64,000 bases of DNA from DAITQM01 sp039794245 (GCA_039794245.1 JBDIVS010000015.1:1-64000); one strand, 5' to 3'; numbered from the stretch's first letter, positions 45,240-54,456 are shown. Notes: a model not told the origin generated them from the letters alone. Translations and numbers: made by a program.

Positions 45240-46466
45240 TCAGGCGGCGCGCCGGCCGGGGCGATCGGCGCCGCTGGCGGCCAGCGCCTGTTCGAGATCG
45301 GCGATCAGATCGGCGGGGTGTTCCAGCCCGGCGGCCAGCCGGATCAGGCCGGGACTGATCCCGGCCGCGGCCAGCGCCTCGGCGCCGTAAGTGGCATGGG
45401 TCATCGACGCCGGGTGTTCGACCAGCGTTTCGGCATCACCCAGGCTGACCGCCAACCGGCAGAGCTCGAGGCGGTCCAAAAAACGCACCGCGGCATCGTA
45501 ACCGCCGTGCAGTTCGAACGTGAGCAGCGCCCCGCCGCCTTGCATCTGCCGGCTGCGCAACGCCGCGGCGGGATGGTCGTCGAACCCCGGCCAGGTCACC
45601 TGGCTTACCTCCGGACGGCGGCGCAGCCAGGCGGCGAGCCGGCCGGCGTTGTCCTGATGCCGCGCCACGCGCAGTGCCAGGGTTTTCAGACCGCGCAGGA
45701 TCAGCCAGGCGGCGAATGGGTCGAGCACGGCGCCGACCGTTTTCAACGGCCCGTGGCGCAGCGCTTCGAGGCGCTCGCGGTCGCCGCACACCGCGCCGGC
45801 GATCACATCGCCGTGACCATTCAGAAACTTCGTCGCGCTGTGGACGACGAGATCGGCGCCACAGGCGAGCGGTTGTTGCAGGAGCGGCGTCATGAAGGTG
45901 TTATCGACGATCACCGTCAGGCCGCGGCGGTGGGCGATTGCGGCCAGCGGTGCGATGTCCACCACCTCGAGCGTCGGGTTGACCGGCGTTTCGAGATACA
46001 GCACGCGGCTTTCGGGGCGCAGCGCGGCATTCAGGCTGGCGGGGGTGATCGCCGCCAGACGGGTCGCCGCGATCCCGAACCCGGCCAGGGTTTCGTCGAT
46101 CAGGGTATGGGTGCAGCCGTACAGGCAGCGGCTGGTGATCAGATGGTCGCCGGCTTTCAGTGACGCCAACAGGGCGGCGGAAACCGCGCCCATCCCCGAG
46201 GCGAAGGCGACCGCATCTTCAGCCCCTTCGAGGGCTGCCAGGCGTTCTTCCAACTCGCGCACCGTCGGATTACCGAGCCGCGTATAGACATAGCCGCTGC
46301 CGCCGCCGGCAAACCGCTCAGCACCCTCGGCGGCATTGTGAAAACTGAACGTCGAGGTCTGAAAAAGCGGCGCGGCGAGCGCCCCGTGGGCGTGTTCGGT
46401 GTGCCGGCGACCGTGGATCGCCACCGTTTCGGGGTGCAACGCGGCCGGTTGTGAATCAGTGACCAT
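45240..46466 (-). CDS. megL: Methionine gamma-lyase-like PLP enzyme
   Basis: The 408-residue Cys/Met-metabolism PLP enzyme has the PLP-lysine in DLVVHSATKFLNGHGDVIAG. The stretch SRCLYGCTHTLIDETLAGFG carries the YGCT signature with the active-site cysteine that separates methionine gamma-lyases from cystathionine synthases and lyases. YVYTRLGNPTVRELEERLAA and IVDNTFMTPLLQQPL are family motifs. The reaction cleaves methionine to methanethiol, ammonia and 2-oxobutyrate. An Lrp-type regulator gene sits 48 bp upstream in the same direction, as in known methionine-breakdown operons. O-succinylhomoserine sulfhydrylase activity cannot be excluded. Confidence 0.85.
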   Translation of the reverse strand: MVTDSQPAALHPETVAIHGRRHTEHAHGALAAPLFQTSTFSFHNAAEGAERFAGGGSGYVYTRLGNPTVRELEERLAALEGAEDAVAFASGMGAVSAALLASLKAGDHLITSRCLYGCTHTLIDETLAGFGIAATRLAAITPASLNAALRPESRVLYLETPVNPTLEVVDIAPLAAIAHRRGLTVIVDNTFMTPLLQQPLACGADLVVHSATKFLNGHGDVIAGAVCGDRERLEALRHGPLKTVGAVLDPFAAWLILRGLKTLALRVARHQDNAGRLAAWLRRRPEVSQVTWPGFDDHPAAALRSRQMQGGGALLTFELHGGYDAAVRFLDRLELCRLAVSLGDAETLVEHPASMTHATYGAEALAAAGISPGLIRLAAGLEHPADLIADLEQALAASGADRPGRRAA

Positions 46467-46514
46467 GAGTCGAATCCTCCGCGGCAGCCGCAACGCCGCC
46501 TGCCGCCCGCCCGC

Positions 46515-47000
46515 TCAACCGGGCGGCGGCAGCGGCAACGCGGTGCTCAGCTTGATTTCCTTCAAAACGACGCTGGTATGGATCCGGGCGATGCCGGGAA
46601 TCGGGATCAGCCGGCCGGAGATGAAGCGGTGCAGCGCCTCGGTGTTGGCCACCGCGACCTTCAGCAGATAATCGTATTCGCCGGTCAAATGGTGGCATTC
46701 CAACACCTCGGGCAAAGCGGTGATGCGGTCGAGGATCGTCGCGATCCGGTCATGCTGGTGCAGCTCCAGCGATAATTCGATAAAACACAGATTGTCGAGG
46801 CCGAGCCGCCGCCGGTCGAGCACAGCGTGGTACCCTTGGATCACGCCGGACTCCTCCAGCCGCCTGACCCGTGTCAGACAGGCCGGCGGCGACAGATGCA
46901 CCCGATCGGCCAGTTCACGGTTGCTGATCCGGCCGTTGCGCTGCAAGGCGGCGAGCAAGGCCCGGTCGAGGCGATCCAGTTCATGCGGCATCTTCGTCAC
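46515..47000 (-). CDS. Lrp/AsnC-family transcriptional regulator
   Basis: The roughly 161-residue regulator has an N-terminal helix-turn-helix (LDRALLAALQRNGRISNREL, ADRVHLSPPACLTRVRRLEE) and a C-terminal RAM ligand-binding domain (PEVLECHHLTGEYDYLLKVA). The start is either 47000 or the second Met at 46991. It precedes megL and is divergent from the isoaspartyl peptidase gene, with only 66 bp between the start codons. It probably controls megL in response to methionine, like MdeR, and may also touch the divergent promoter. Confidence 0.92.
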   Translation of the reverse strand: MTKMPHELDRLDRALLAALQRNGRISNRELADRVHLSPPACLTRVRRLEESGVIQGYHAVLDRRRLGLDNLCFIELSLELHQHDRIATILDRITALPEVLECHHLTGEYDYLLKVAVANTEALHRFISGRLIPIPGIARIHTSVVLKEIKLSTALPLPPPG

Positions 47001-47066
47001 TATCCTGTATCAAAGAACCGGTCATTATTTGATTTCTGTCAATTACCGAATTTTATTAGGTTTATT

Positions 47067-48140
47067 ATGGCACCACTTTATGAAATACGGAAACCATCCG
47101 GAAAATCCAGCATTGGAAGAACGATCGTCGGCATCGTTTTCGCCCTCCCGGCGCTACTCGCCCTCATCGCCGGGGGAACGCCGATGACCCACGCCGCCGA
47201 ACCGGCCCGCCCGGTCGCCATTGCGATCCACGGCGGGGCCGGCACGATCGAACGCAGCGCGCTGACCGCCGAGCACGAAAAGCAGATCCGCGAGGCGCTC
47301 GAACAGGCGGTGCGGGCCGGCCACCGGATTCTGGCCACCGGCGGCTCGAGTCTCGAGGCGGTCGCCGCGGCCATCGTGATCCTCGAGGATTCGCCCCATT
47401 TCAACGCCGGGCGTGGCGCCGTGCTGAACGAGGACGGCGAAGTCGAACTCGACGCCGCGCTCATGAACGGCGCCGACCTTTCAGCCGGGGCGGTGGCCGC
47501 GGTCCGCGGCGTCAAGAACCCGATCCTGCTGGCCCGCGCCGTACTCGATCACTCACCGCACGTGCTGCTCGGCGGGCGCGGCGCCGAACAGTTCGGGCGC
47601 GAACAGCACCTCGAGTTCATGCCCGCCGAGTATTTCAAAACCGAATTCCGGCAGGAACAATGGCGCCGGCGCAAGGAAAGCCAGGCCGGCTACAACGCAG
47701 CGGCACTCGACAAGGCGCGCTGGTATTCGACGGTCGGCGCAGTGGCCCTCGACCGCGGCGGACAACTGGCCGCAGCGACCTCGACCGGCGGCCTGACGAT
47801 GAAACGCTGGGGGCGGATCGGCGATTCGCCGCTGATCGGCGCCGGAACCTACGCCGACAGCCGCTATTGCGCGGTCAGCGGCACCGGCCACGGCGAGTAT
47901 TTCATCCGCGCCGCAGTCGCCCACGATATCTGCGCCCGGGTTCGCGACCGCGGCGTCTCGGTCGGAGAAGCGGCCCGCCAGGTCGTCTTCGACGTGCTCA
48001 AACCGATGGGCGGCGACGGCGGCGTGATCGCGCTCGGCCCAGGCGGCGAGATCGCGATGCCGTTCAACACCCCCGGCATGTACCGCGCCGCAATTGGTCC
48101 GGACGGCCGGCTCGAAGTGGCGATCTTCGCCGATGAGTGA
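47067..48140 (+). CDS. iaaA: Isoaspartyl peptidase / L-asparaginase with N-terminal export signal
   Basis: This 357-residue Ntn-hydrolase precursor contains AIAIHGGAGTIERSAL, SSLEAVAAAIVILEDSPHFN and AGRGAVLNEDGEVELDAALM. The autocleavage and nucleophile threonine is in WYSTVGAVALDRGG, and GRIGDSPLIGAGTYAD follows. It removes N-terminal isoaspartyl residues and hydrolyses asparagine. Unlike cytosolic E. coli IaaA, the N-terminus has a hydrophobic segment (IVGIVFALPALLALIAGG) before THAAEP, suggesting a periplasmic enzyme. ATG 47067 includes this signal; ATG 47184 would remove it. Confidence 0.9.
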   Translation: MAPLYEIRKPSGKSSIGRTIVGIVFALPALLALIAGGTPMTHAAEPARPVAIAIHGGAGTIERSALTAEHEKQIREALEQAVRAGHRILATGGSSLEAVAAAIVILEDSPHFNAGRGAVLNEDGEVELDAALMNGADLSAGAVAAVRGVKNPILLARAVLDHSPHVLLGGRGAEQFGREQHLEFMPAEYFKTEFRQEQWRRRKESQAGYNAAALDKARWYSTVGAVALDRGGQLAAATSTGGLTMKRWGRIGDSPLIGAGTYADSRYCAVSGTGHGEYFIRAAVAHDICARVRDRGVSVGEAARQVVFDVLKPMGGDGGVIALGPGGEIAMPFNTPGMYRAAIGPDGRLEVAIFADE

Positions 48141-48217
48141 GCTGGCCCAGCAGCAAACTGTCATCGACTGTTGTTAAATTATTGGATTAACCCATCTGCA
48201 CACGGCATCAAGGAACA

Positions 48218-49057
48218 ATGATGACCCGCTCAATTCGCCCTCTGTTGCCCCTTCTGATCTCGATCTTTTTACTGTCGATCCCGCCGACGGCGTTCGGCTG
48301 GGGTAAAACCGGGCACCGGGTTTCGGGCCAACTGGCCGAAGCGCACCTGACGAGCGAAGCGCGCATCGCAATTGCAGCGTTGCTCGGTGACGAGACCCTG
48401 GCCGAAGTCTCGACTTATGCCGACGAAATGCGCTCCGACCCAAGCGAGTTCTGGCAGAAAACCGCCAGCCCCTGGCACTACGTCACCGTACCACCGGGCC
48501 GGACCTACGACGATGCCGACGTACCGCCGCAAGGCGATGCAGTCACCGCACTCTTGCGCTTCGCATCGACGCTACGCGATGCCGATTCGTCATTGGCCGA
48601 CAAACGCCTGGCGCTGAAATTCGCCGTCCACATCGTCGCCGACCTGCACCAGCCGCTGCACGTTGGCAACGGCCGCGACCGCGGCGGCAACGATGTCGCG
48701 GTGACGTTCTTCGGCCGGCCGACCAATCTGCACGCCGTCTGGGACGAAGCACTGATCGACCACGAGCAGTTGTCGTACAGCGAACTGGCCGGGCAGTTGG
48801 CACGGCATACGACCGCGGCCGAAACGCTCGCCTGGCTCGACCCCGAGCCGCGCACGTGGATCGCCGAAAGCTTGGCTCTGCGCGAAGAGATCTATCCCGC
48901 CGAACGGGATCTGCGCTGGGAATACGTCTTCCACTACCTGCCCGCCGCCAAACTCCGCCTCAGACAATCCGGTGTCCGGCTGGCCGCTTGGTTGAACCGG
49001 GTGTTCGATCGCCGGGTCGCAGAGCGCATCCTGGCCCAGGCGGCGTTGGAAAAGTAG
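48218..49057 (+). CDS. Secreted S1/P1-type nuclease
   Basis: The 279-residue zinc-dependent nuclease cuts single-stranded nucleic acids and removes 3' phosphates. The signal peptide (LLPLLISIFLLSIPPTAFG) ends immediately before WGKTGHRVSG, so the mature N-terminal tryptophan can ligate zinc as in P1 nuclease. Further ligands are in STYADEMRSD, WHYVTVP, KFAVHIVADLHQPLHVGNG, RDRGGNDV and LHAVWDEALI. Length is slightly above bacterial average. It probably serves phosphate or nucleotide scavenging outside the cell. Confidence 0.93.
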   Translation: MMTRSIRPLLPLLISIFLLSIPPTAFGWGKTGHRVSGQLAEAHLTSEARIAIAALLGDETLAEVSTYADEMRSDPSEFWQKTASPWHYVTVPPGRTYDDADVPPQGDAVTALLRFASTLRDADSSLADKRLALKFAVHIVADLHQPLHVGNGRDRGGNDVAVTFFGRPTNLHAVWDEALIDHEQLSYSELAGQLARHTTAAETLAWLDPEPRTWIAESLALREEIYPAERDLRWEYVFHYLPAAKLRLRQSGVRLAAWLNRVFDRRVAERILAQAALEK

Positions 49058-49112
49058 ACCGCCCCCGGGTTGCGGTTTCGGCGCCGCGACGGCAGCACGC
49101 CGCTGCCCCCCG

Positions 49113-49156
49113 GTGAACGGGGCATGGCGCGATGGGGAGCGCCACGCCCCGTTCAC
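49113..49156. terminator. Large inverted repeat between convergent genes
   Basis: GTGAACGGGGC and GCCCCGTTCAC, with inner arms TGGCGC and GCGCCA, form an almost perfect 18-bp stem around GATGGGGA. It lies between the 3' ends of the nuclease gene (rightward) and the glycosyltransferase gene (leftward) and may terminate transcription from both sides. No T-run follows, so an anti-collision or REP-like role is equally possible. Confidence 0.55.
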
Positions 49157-49161
49157 ACCGT

Positions 49162-50190
49162 TCACATGGCGGCGCACGCTTCAGGGACGGGCAGGTTCGC
49201 CGGTTCCAGCAGCCTCAGAAAACGCCCTGTCGAGCGTCGCCAGGAATAGGCCTCGGCGTGTTCCCGGCACGCCACCGGGTCGCAGGCCAGGGCGCGATAG
49301 ACGGCGCTTTCCAGATCCTCGTCCAACGCCCCGGTCACGCCGTCGATCACCACATCCTGCGGTCCCTGCACCGGGAAGGCGGCGACCGGTACGCCGCAGG
49401 CCAGCGCTTCGAGCATCACTAGGCCTAGGGTATCGGTCAGGCTCGGAAAGACAAATACGTCGGCGGCGGCCAGGATGCGGGCCAGCGCCTCACCGTGGCG
49501 ATAGCCGATAAACCGTGCCCGCGGGTATCGCCGTTGCAGCGCGGCGCATGCCGGTCCGTCGCCGACGACCACCTGGCTGCCCGGCAGGTCGAGATCGAGA
49601 AACGCTTCGAGATTTTTTTCCGGCGCGACGCGGCCCATGTACATCGCCACAGGGCGGGGAAAATCAAGGGCATCCTTGCCGTAAAACCTGAACAGATCGA
49701 TATCGACGCCGCCCGGCCAGATGGCCAGACGCCCGAAACCGCGCCGCTCGAGATCGGCTTTCTGGGTCGGCGAGCGGACCAGCGTGCGCGCCGCGGCGCC
49801 GTGAAAGCGCCTGAGCCAGGCATAACTCGCGGTGATCGGGATCGGCATCCGGTAACGAAGGTATTCGGGAAATCGCGTATGGCACGAGGTGGTGAACGAG
49901 CGTCCGGCCCGCCGGCACCAACGTCGCGCCGCGAATCCCAGCGGTCCTTCGGTGGCGATATGGATCGCCTCGAAGTCATCGGCTTCGAGCAGGCGCGCGA
50001 CTTGTTTACCGGCCAGCACCGAAAGCCGGATTTCAGGATAGCTCGGGCACGGCACGGTGCGAAAGCGGTCGGGGCCGATGACCGTGACCCGATGTCCCAG
50101 CGCTGCACAATCCCGCGCCGTGTTCTGCAAGGTGCGCACGACACCGTTGACCTGCGGCAGCCAGGCGTCGGTGACCAGTGCGATGTTCAT
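49162..50190 (-). CDS. GT4 glycosyltransferase (SqdX/MgtA-like)
   Basis: The 342-residue glycosyltransferase has an N-terminal MNIALVTDAWLPQVNGVVRT, which is characteristic of diacylglycerol- or phosphatidylinositol-type glycosyltransferases. The donor-binding part shows MYMGRVAPEKNLEAFLDLDL and FVFPSLTDTLGLVMLEALAC, with the usual GT4 acidic pair. ATG 50190 overlaps the stop of the phosphoesterase gene by four bases, so the two are coupled. Acceptor and donor are unknown; a glycolipid product is a reasonable guess. Confidence 0.85.
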   Translation of the reverse strand: MNIALVTDAWLPQVNGVVRTLQNTARDCAALGHRVTVIGPDRFRTVPCPSYPEIRLSVLAGKQVARLLEADDFEAIHIATEGPLGFAARRWCRRAGRSFTTSCHTRFPEYLRYRMPIPITASYAWLRRFHGAAARTLVRSPTQKADLERRGFGRLAIWPGGVDIDLFRFYGKDALDFPRPVAMYMGRVAPEKNLEAFLDLDLPGSQVVVGDGPACAALQRRYPRARFIGYRHGEALARILAAADVFVFPSLTDTLGLVMLEALACGVPVAAFPVQGPQDVVIDGVTGALDEDLESAVYRALACDPVACREHAEAYSWRRSTGRFLRLLEPANLPVPEACAAM

Positions 50191-51008
50191 GCCGCGGCAT
50201 CCGTCGTGGTTTGCGCCGCGAAGATCTCCAGTACCTTCAGCGTTTCGCCGTGTTCCGTCCAGTGGACGAGCTCGATGACGCCGTCCCACCGTTCGAGTAA
50301 CGCCGTACAGCTTTCCACCCAATCCCCGCAATTGAGATAGGCGAGCTTGCCGACAAAGGCGATTTCCGGGCGGTGGATATGGCCGCAGACGATGCCATCG
50401 ACCCCGCGCTTTTCGGCCTCGGCAGCCAGTATCTGTTCGTAACGGCCGATATACTGCACAGCATTTTTGACCTTGTGTTTTAAAAACGCGGCCAGCGACC
50501 AATATCCTTTCTTCATCCGCCGCCTGAACCAGTTCACCAGGCGGTTCATTTTGAGCAAAAGTTCGTAGAGCACTGCACCGACCACGGCGAGCACCCGCGA
50601 GTGCCGCACGACGTAATCGAACTGGTCGCCATGGATGATCAGAAGCCGGCGGCCGTCGGCGGTCGTGTGGATCGCGTCATCGAGAATCTCGATGTTGCCC
50701 ATCTTCAAACCGTTGTAGCTGCGCACGACCTCGTCGTGGTTGCCCGGGATGAAGACCACGCGCACCCCGTTCTTGGCCTTGCCCAGGATACGGCGTACCA
50801 CGTCGTTGTGCGCCTGCGGCCAGAACGGCCGGCGTTTCAGGGCCCAGAAATCGACGATGTCGCCGACCAGGTAAAGCGTCTGGCAATGGACCGCGTACAG
50901 AAAACCGGACAGGTATCCGGCGCTGCACCCCGGCGAACCCAGGTGGACATCGGATATCCATACCGTCCGCACGTTTCGCACCGTCTTGATATCCGAGATA
51001 TTATCCAT
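50187..51008 (-). CDS. LpxH-like metallophosphoesterase
   Basis: The 273-residue calcineurin-type phosphoesterase contains all metal-binding motifs in order: VWISDVHLGSPG, YLVGDIVDFWALK, VFIPGNHDEVVRSY, LLIIHGDQFDYVVRHSR and IVCGHIHRPEIAF. It belongs to the LpxH-like UDP-2,3-diacylglucosamine diphosphatase group but carries a helical insert with a basic FRRRMKKGYWSLAAFLKHK segment likely to touch the membrane. The pairing with a GT4 glycosyltransferase suggests a lipid-sugar pathway rather than canonical lipid A synthesis. Confidence 0.85.
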   Translation of the reverse strand: MDNISDIKTVRNVRTVWISDVHLGSPGCSAGYLSGFLYAVHCQTLYLVGDIVDFWALKRRPFWPQAHNDVVRRILGKAKNGVRVVFIPGNHDEVVRSYNGLKMGNIEILDDAIHTTADGRRLLIIHGDQFDYVVRHSRVLAVVGAVLYELLLKMNRLVNWFRRRMKKGYWSLAAFLKHKVKNAVQYIGRYEQILAAEAEKRGVDGIVCGHIHRPEIAFVGKLAYLNCGDWVESCTALLERWDGVIELVHWTEHGETLKVLEIFAAQTTTDAAA

Positions 51009-51322
51009 GCGGCAAACCTCTTGAGCCGTCTATGCAGCACAGGCTATACCGCGACGATGACAGGCAATTGACGCTTATTTGAATTATTCGTGACAACACT
51101 GCCATCGGCTTGTCATATTTCTTGCTTATCCTCGTTCATGAATAGCACAGCGTGCTGCCGTAGCGCACCTGGTCCACCCTTGATCTTCGATCGGGCGCTG
51201 CCCTTACGGCGGCAAGCGGCCTTCGGCACCTTGCCGCTGGCGCAGACTTTGCAGGCCCGATCCGGATCGGACCAGAAATGCTGGATTCGACTAACACTCG
51301 TCCACGAGGGCATCGTCAGGCA
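51009..51322. promoter_or_regulatory. Divergent gap between phosphoesterase gene and galU
   Basis: The 314-bp gap must carry promoters for both neighbours, but I see no clear -35/-10 pair. On the minus strand 51113-51300 is open and reads DPDRACKVCASGKVPKAACR near its middle. The Cys and Lys/Arg content is protein-like, but I do not recognise a family and there is no good ribosome site, so I do not call a gene. Confidence 0.4.
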
Positions 51323-52261
51323 ATGACATCGCAGATCCGCAAGGCCGTTTTCCCCGTGGCCGGACTCGGAACTCGTTTCCTGCCGGCGACCAAGTCGACG
51401 CCCAAGGAAATGTTGCCGATTGTCGACAAGCCGCTGATCCAATACGCCGCCGAGGAAGCGGTTAGCGCCGGCGCCGATACGCTGGTCTTTATCACCAGCC
51501 GCATGAAGCACTCGATCAGCGATCATTTCGACACGGCCTTCGAACTCGAAAGCCGTTTACGGCGTGGCGGCAAGGCTGAACTGTTGCGCCGCTGCCGGGA
51601 AGTCCTGCCGGCGCCGGCTGCCCGGCTTTATATCCCCCAGGGCGAAGCGCTCGGCCTCGGCCATGCAGTACTGTGTGCCCGGCCGGCGGTCGGCGACGAA
51701 ACTTTTCATGTGCTGCTCGCTGACGACTTGATCCTCGATCCCGGCGGTGCCGGCTGCGCCTCTGATCTCGCCGCGGCACACCATAAAACCGGCGCCAGTG
51801 TGATCGCCGTCGCCCCGATCGACGATGAAGACTGCGGCCGTTACGGTGTGATCGATATCGACGCCGTACACGGAGGACTGTTTCGACTTTCCGGCATCGT
51901 CGAAAAACCCGGCGCCGCCGCCGCTCCTTCGCGCTGGGGTGTTGTCGGGCGTTACGTATTGACTCCCGGGATTTTCACCTGCCTGGAAAACCAAACGATC
52001 GACGAACGCGGTGAAATTCAATTGACCTCGGCTCTCGCCGAACTGATCCGCTACGAACCGGTTTATGCTCAGCCGCTCGCCGGCCGGCGTTTTGACTGCG
52101 GCAGCCGCCACGGATATCTGCAAGCGACCGTCGAGATCGCGTGGCAGGATCCGTTACTGCGCGCGGAGCTGCACCGTACTTACCGGCGGCTTGCCGCCGG
52201 CGAATCCTCAACGGGCAACGCGCCGCAGGTTCAGGGCCGCATCGCTGCCCGCTGCGACTGA
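51323..52261 (+). CDS. galU: UTP-glucose-1-phosphate uridylyltransferase
   Basis: The 312-residue enzyme makes UDP-glucose from UTP and glucose 1-phosphate. The nucleotide-binding opening KAVFPVAGLGTRFLPATKST, followed by PKEMLPIVDKPLIQYAAEEA, is diagnostic. FHVLLADDLILDP and VEKPGAAAAPSRWGVVGRYV continue the family pattern. ATG 51323 is chosen because MTSQIRKAVFP aligns with the usual start. It converges on ugd, the next step of the pathway, with a structured repeat element in between. Confidence 0.97.
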   Translation: MTSQIRKAVFPVAGLGTRFLPATKSTPKEMLPIVDKPLIQYAAEEAVSAGADTLVFITSRMKHSISDHFDTAFELESRLRRGGKAELLRRCREVLPAPAARLYIPQGEALGLGHAVLCARPAVGDETFHVLLADDLILDPGGAGCASDLAAAHHKTGASVIAVAPIDDEDCGRYGVIDIDAVHGGLFRLSGIVEKPGAAAAPSRWGVVGRYVLTPGIFTCLENQTIDERGEIQLTSALAELIRYEPVYAQPLAGRRFDCGSRHGYLQATVEIAWQDPLLRAELHRTYRRLAAGESSTGNAPQVQGRIAARCD

Positions 52262-52349
52262 GCCCGGATTATTCATGCCTCACTTCACTGCGACTGCCCC
52301 ATGCCCTGCATCTGCGGCATTTCACACGGTCGCGCATCCTCACCGTACA

Positions 52350-52871
52350 TTAACCCAACTGTTGTATAAATTGCCGGAATTCTCGGTCAAGCGGGTGAGT
52401 GCAGCTTGTCCGCTTTGCCGCGGAAGCGTAGTTATTCCTACGATTCAAGGCAAAGCGGACATGAGAACCAATCTCGGTATTCCGCGCGGCCGCGACGGCG
52501 GCGCTAAGCGTGCCGGGCAAGGCGCGAGGAGCGAAGTTTGGTCATTCCAAATCAGCGACGAGCAACGCCGCCCGGCGCGCTTAGCGCCCCGTCCCGGTAG
52601 GTTGCGTCCCAAACGCCCGCGGGCGGCGTCCATCGGCTGGGCGATAGAATCAACTATCGCCTGCGCCTCGCTCCTTGCCGGCGGGCGTTTGGGAACGCAA
52701 CGCGGCTCGTGCGAAATGCCGAGATTGGTTCTCTATGCGCCGCCCGCTTGGGCGAGAAACCGGGCGCGTCACCCCAGGTGAATTCGATGCTTTAACTAAA
52801 ATTCTCATAACTTATTGATTTAATGAAGAAATCTATAAATGCGAGCAAAATTTATGCAACTGTTGGGTTAA
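52350..52871. mobile_element. Structured MITE-like element, copy A
   Basis: The element starts TTAACCCAACTGTTG at 52350 and ends with the complement CAACTGTTGGGTTAA at 52871, giving 522 bp. Inside are nested inverted repeats: GTCCGCTTTGCC (52408) with GGCAAAGCGGAC (to 52460), and GAGAACCAATCTCGG (52463-52477) with its complement at 52719-52733. These enclose further pairs built on GCGCTAAGC and CCCAAACGCCC, with an inner GCGATAG-AATCAA-CTATCGC hairpin. No protein is encoded. Both ends match copy B at 54457-54706 in inverted orientation. It fills most of the 666-bp galU-ugd gap. Confidence 0.8.
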
Positions 52872-52927
52872 GTAGTTTCCGGTGCGCCCTGCCTGCCAGC
52901 AGGCAGGGCGGTCGCGAAATACCACCG

Positions 52928-54289
52928 CTACAGAGCCTGGAACCGTCTCACGTCAAGCGAGTGATGAATAATCCGGGCTGAAGGCCGGCCGATGCTGTGG
53001 TACTCCCAACCCTGGGCGGCCATTGTCGCCGGGTCGTACAGATTGCGGCCGTCGAAGATGACCGGATGTTTGAGCAGTTCGCGCAACCGCGCCAGATCCG
53101 GACTCCAGTAGCACTTCCATTCGGTGACGATGACCAGGGCATCGGCACCCTGTGCCGCATGGTACGGGTCGTCACACAATTCCAGATCGCTTCTCGTGCC
53201 GTACAGGCGGTGTGCCTCATCGGTCGCTTTCGGGTCGTGCGCCCGCACCGTGGCACCGGCCGCCCACAGACTCTCGAGCAGCGCCCGGCTTGGTGCCTGG
53301 CGCATATCGGTTGTATTGGGCTTGTAGGCCAGGCCCCAGAGCGCGATCGTTTTGTCTGCCAGGCAGCCAAAGTGCGCTGCAAGCTGCTCGTAAAGACGTT
53401 GTTTCTGCCGTTCGTTAATTTCCTGCACCGCTTCTATCATCAGCGGCCGGTAACCATGCCCCTCGGCCATCGCCTTAAGTGCACCGAGATCCTTTGGAAA
53501 ACACGAACCGCCAAACCCGGCGCCGGGGTAAATAAAGGAATAACCGATGCGCGGATCGGAACCGATGCCGAGCCTGACTTGCTCGATATCCGCTCCCGTC
53601 CTTTCGGCGATATTCGCCATTTCGTTCATGAAGCTGATGCGGGTCGCCAGCATTGCATTGGCGGCGTACTTGGTCAGTTCCGCCGAGGCGATATCCATCA
53701 CCAGCAACTTGTTCCGGTTTCGGTTGAAAGGGGCATACAGCAGGCGAAGCGTCTTCTCCGCGTCGCCGCCGGCGACGCCGATGACGATACGATCCGGCTT
53801 TTTGAAGTCCTCGACCGCCGAACCTTCCTTCAAAAATTCCGGGTTGAACGCCACATCGAACGCCAGCGGGCGGTTCAAATGGCGCCCGACAATGGCGCGG
53901 ACGCGCTCGGTCGTACCGACCGGCACCGTCGATTTGACCACCACCATCAGCGGTCTTGTCATATTCCGGCCGATCGTCGCGGCGGCCTCGCACACCGCCG
54001 TCAAATCGGCCGATCCATCCGCCGCCGGCGGCGTGCCGACGGCGATGAACACCACATCGGCCTGGATTACCGCCGCCGCCGCATCATTGGTAAAAAAGAT
54101 ACGCTGGGCAGCCAGCGCGCCGCGAATCAGTTCCTCCAATCCCGGCTCGTACAGCGGTACAAGACCGTTGTTCAGGCAGGCAACCCGATCCTGATCGACA
54201 TCGACGCCGATTACCTGGTTTCCCGCCTCAGCCAGGCATGCCGCTGTCACCAAACCGACATAACCGCACCCGAAGACTGTAATTCTCAT
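52928..54289 (-). CDS. ugd: UDP-glucose 6-dehydrogenase
   Basis: The 453-residue enzyme oxidises UDP-glucose to UDP-glucuronate with NAD. The Rossmann opening MRITVFGCGYVGLVTAACLA is followed by FNPEFLKEGSAVEDF and YPGAGFGGSCFPKDLGALKA with the catalytic cysteine. ALWGLAYKPNTTDMRQAPS follows in the C-terminal domain. Length is typical. The product feeds exopolysaccharide or lipid decoration. The gene is flanked on both sides by inverted copies of the same MITE-like element. Confidence 0.97.
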   Translation of the reverse strand: MRITVFGCGYVGLVTAACLAEAGNQVIGVDVDQDRVACLNNGLVPLYEPGLEELIRGALAAQRIFFTNDAAAAVIQADVVFIAVGTPPAADGSADLTAVCEAAATIGRNMTRPLMVVVKSTVPVGTTERVRAIVGRHLNRPLAFDVAFNPEFLKEGSAVEDFKKPDRIVIGVAGGDAEKTLRLLYAPFNRNRNKLLVMDIASAELTKYAANAMLATRISFMNEMANIAERTGADIEQVRLGIGSDPRIGYSFIYPGAGFGGSCFPKDLGALKAMAEGHGYRPLMIEAVQEINERQKQRLYEQLAAHFGCLADKTIALWGLAYKPNTTDMRQAPSRALLESLWAAGATVRAHDPKATDEAHRLYGTRSDLELCDDPYHAAQGADALVIVTEWKCYWSPDLARLRELLKHPVIFDGRNLYDPATMAAQGWEYHSIGRPSARIIHHSLDVRRFQAL

Positions 54290-54456
54290 CGTCCTGCACC
54301 CGGCCAGTCACATAAGCGACACGAATCTAGCGTCGTTTCGTGACCGGATCATGACAAACCCGATAGCCACCCGGCCCTTCCGGACACGCCCTTCGTACCC
54401 GGCAAGATAACGAGTCAAATCAAAGCGGATTTCACCAAAGGGCACGTGAAACTGGC

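Noticed and set aside
51113..51300. Small minus-strand gene upstream of galU
   Set aside because: It has a cysteine- and lysine-rich frame but no recognised family and no convincing ribosome site, and it would occupy the divergent promoter region.
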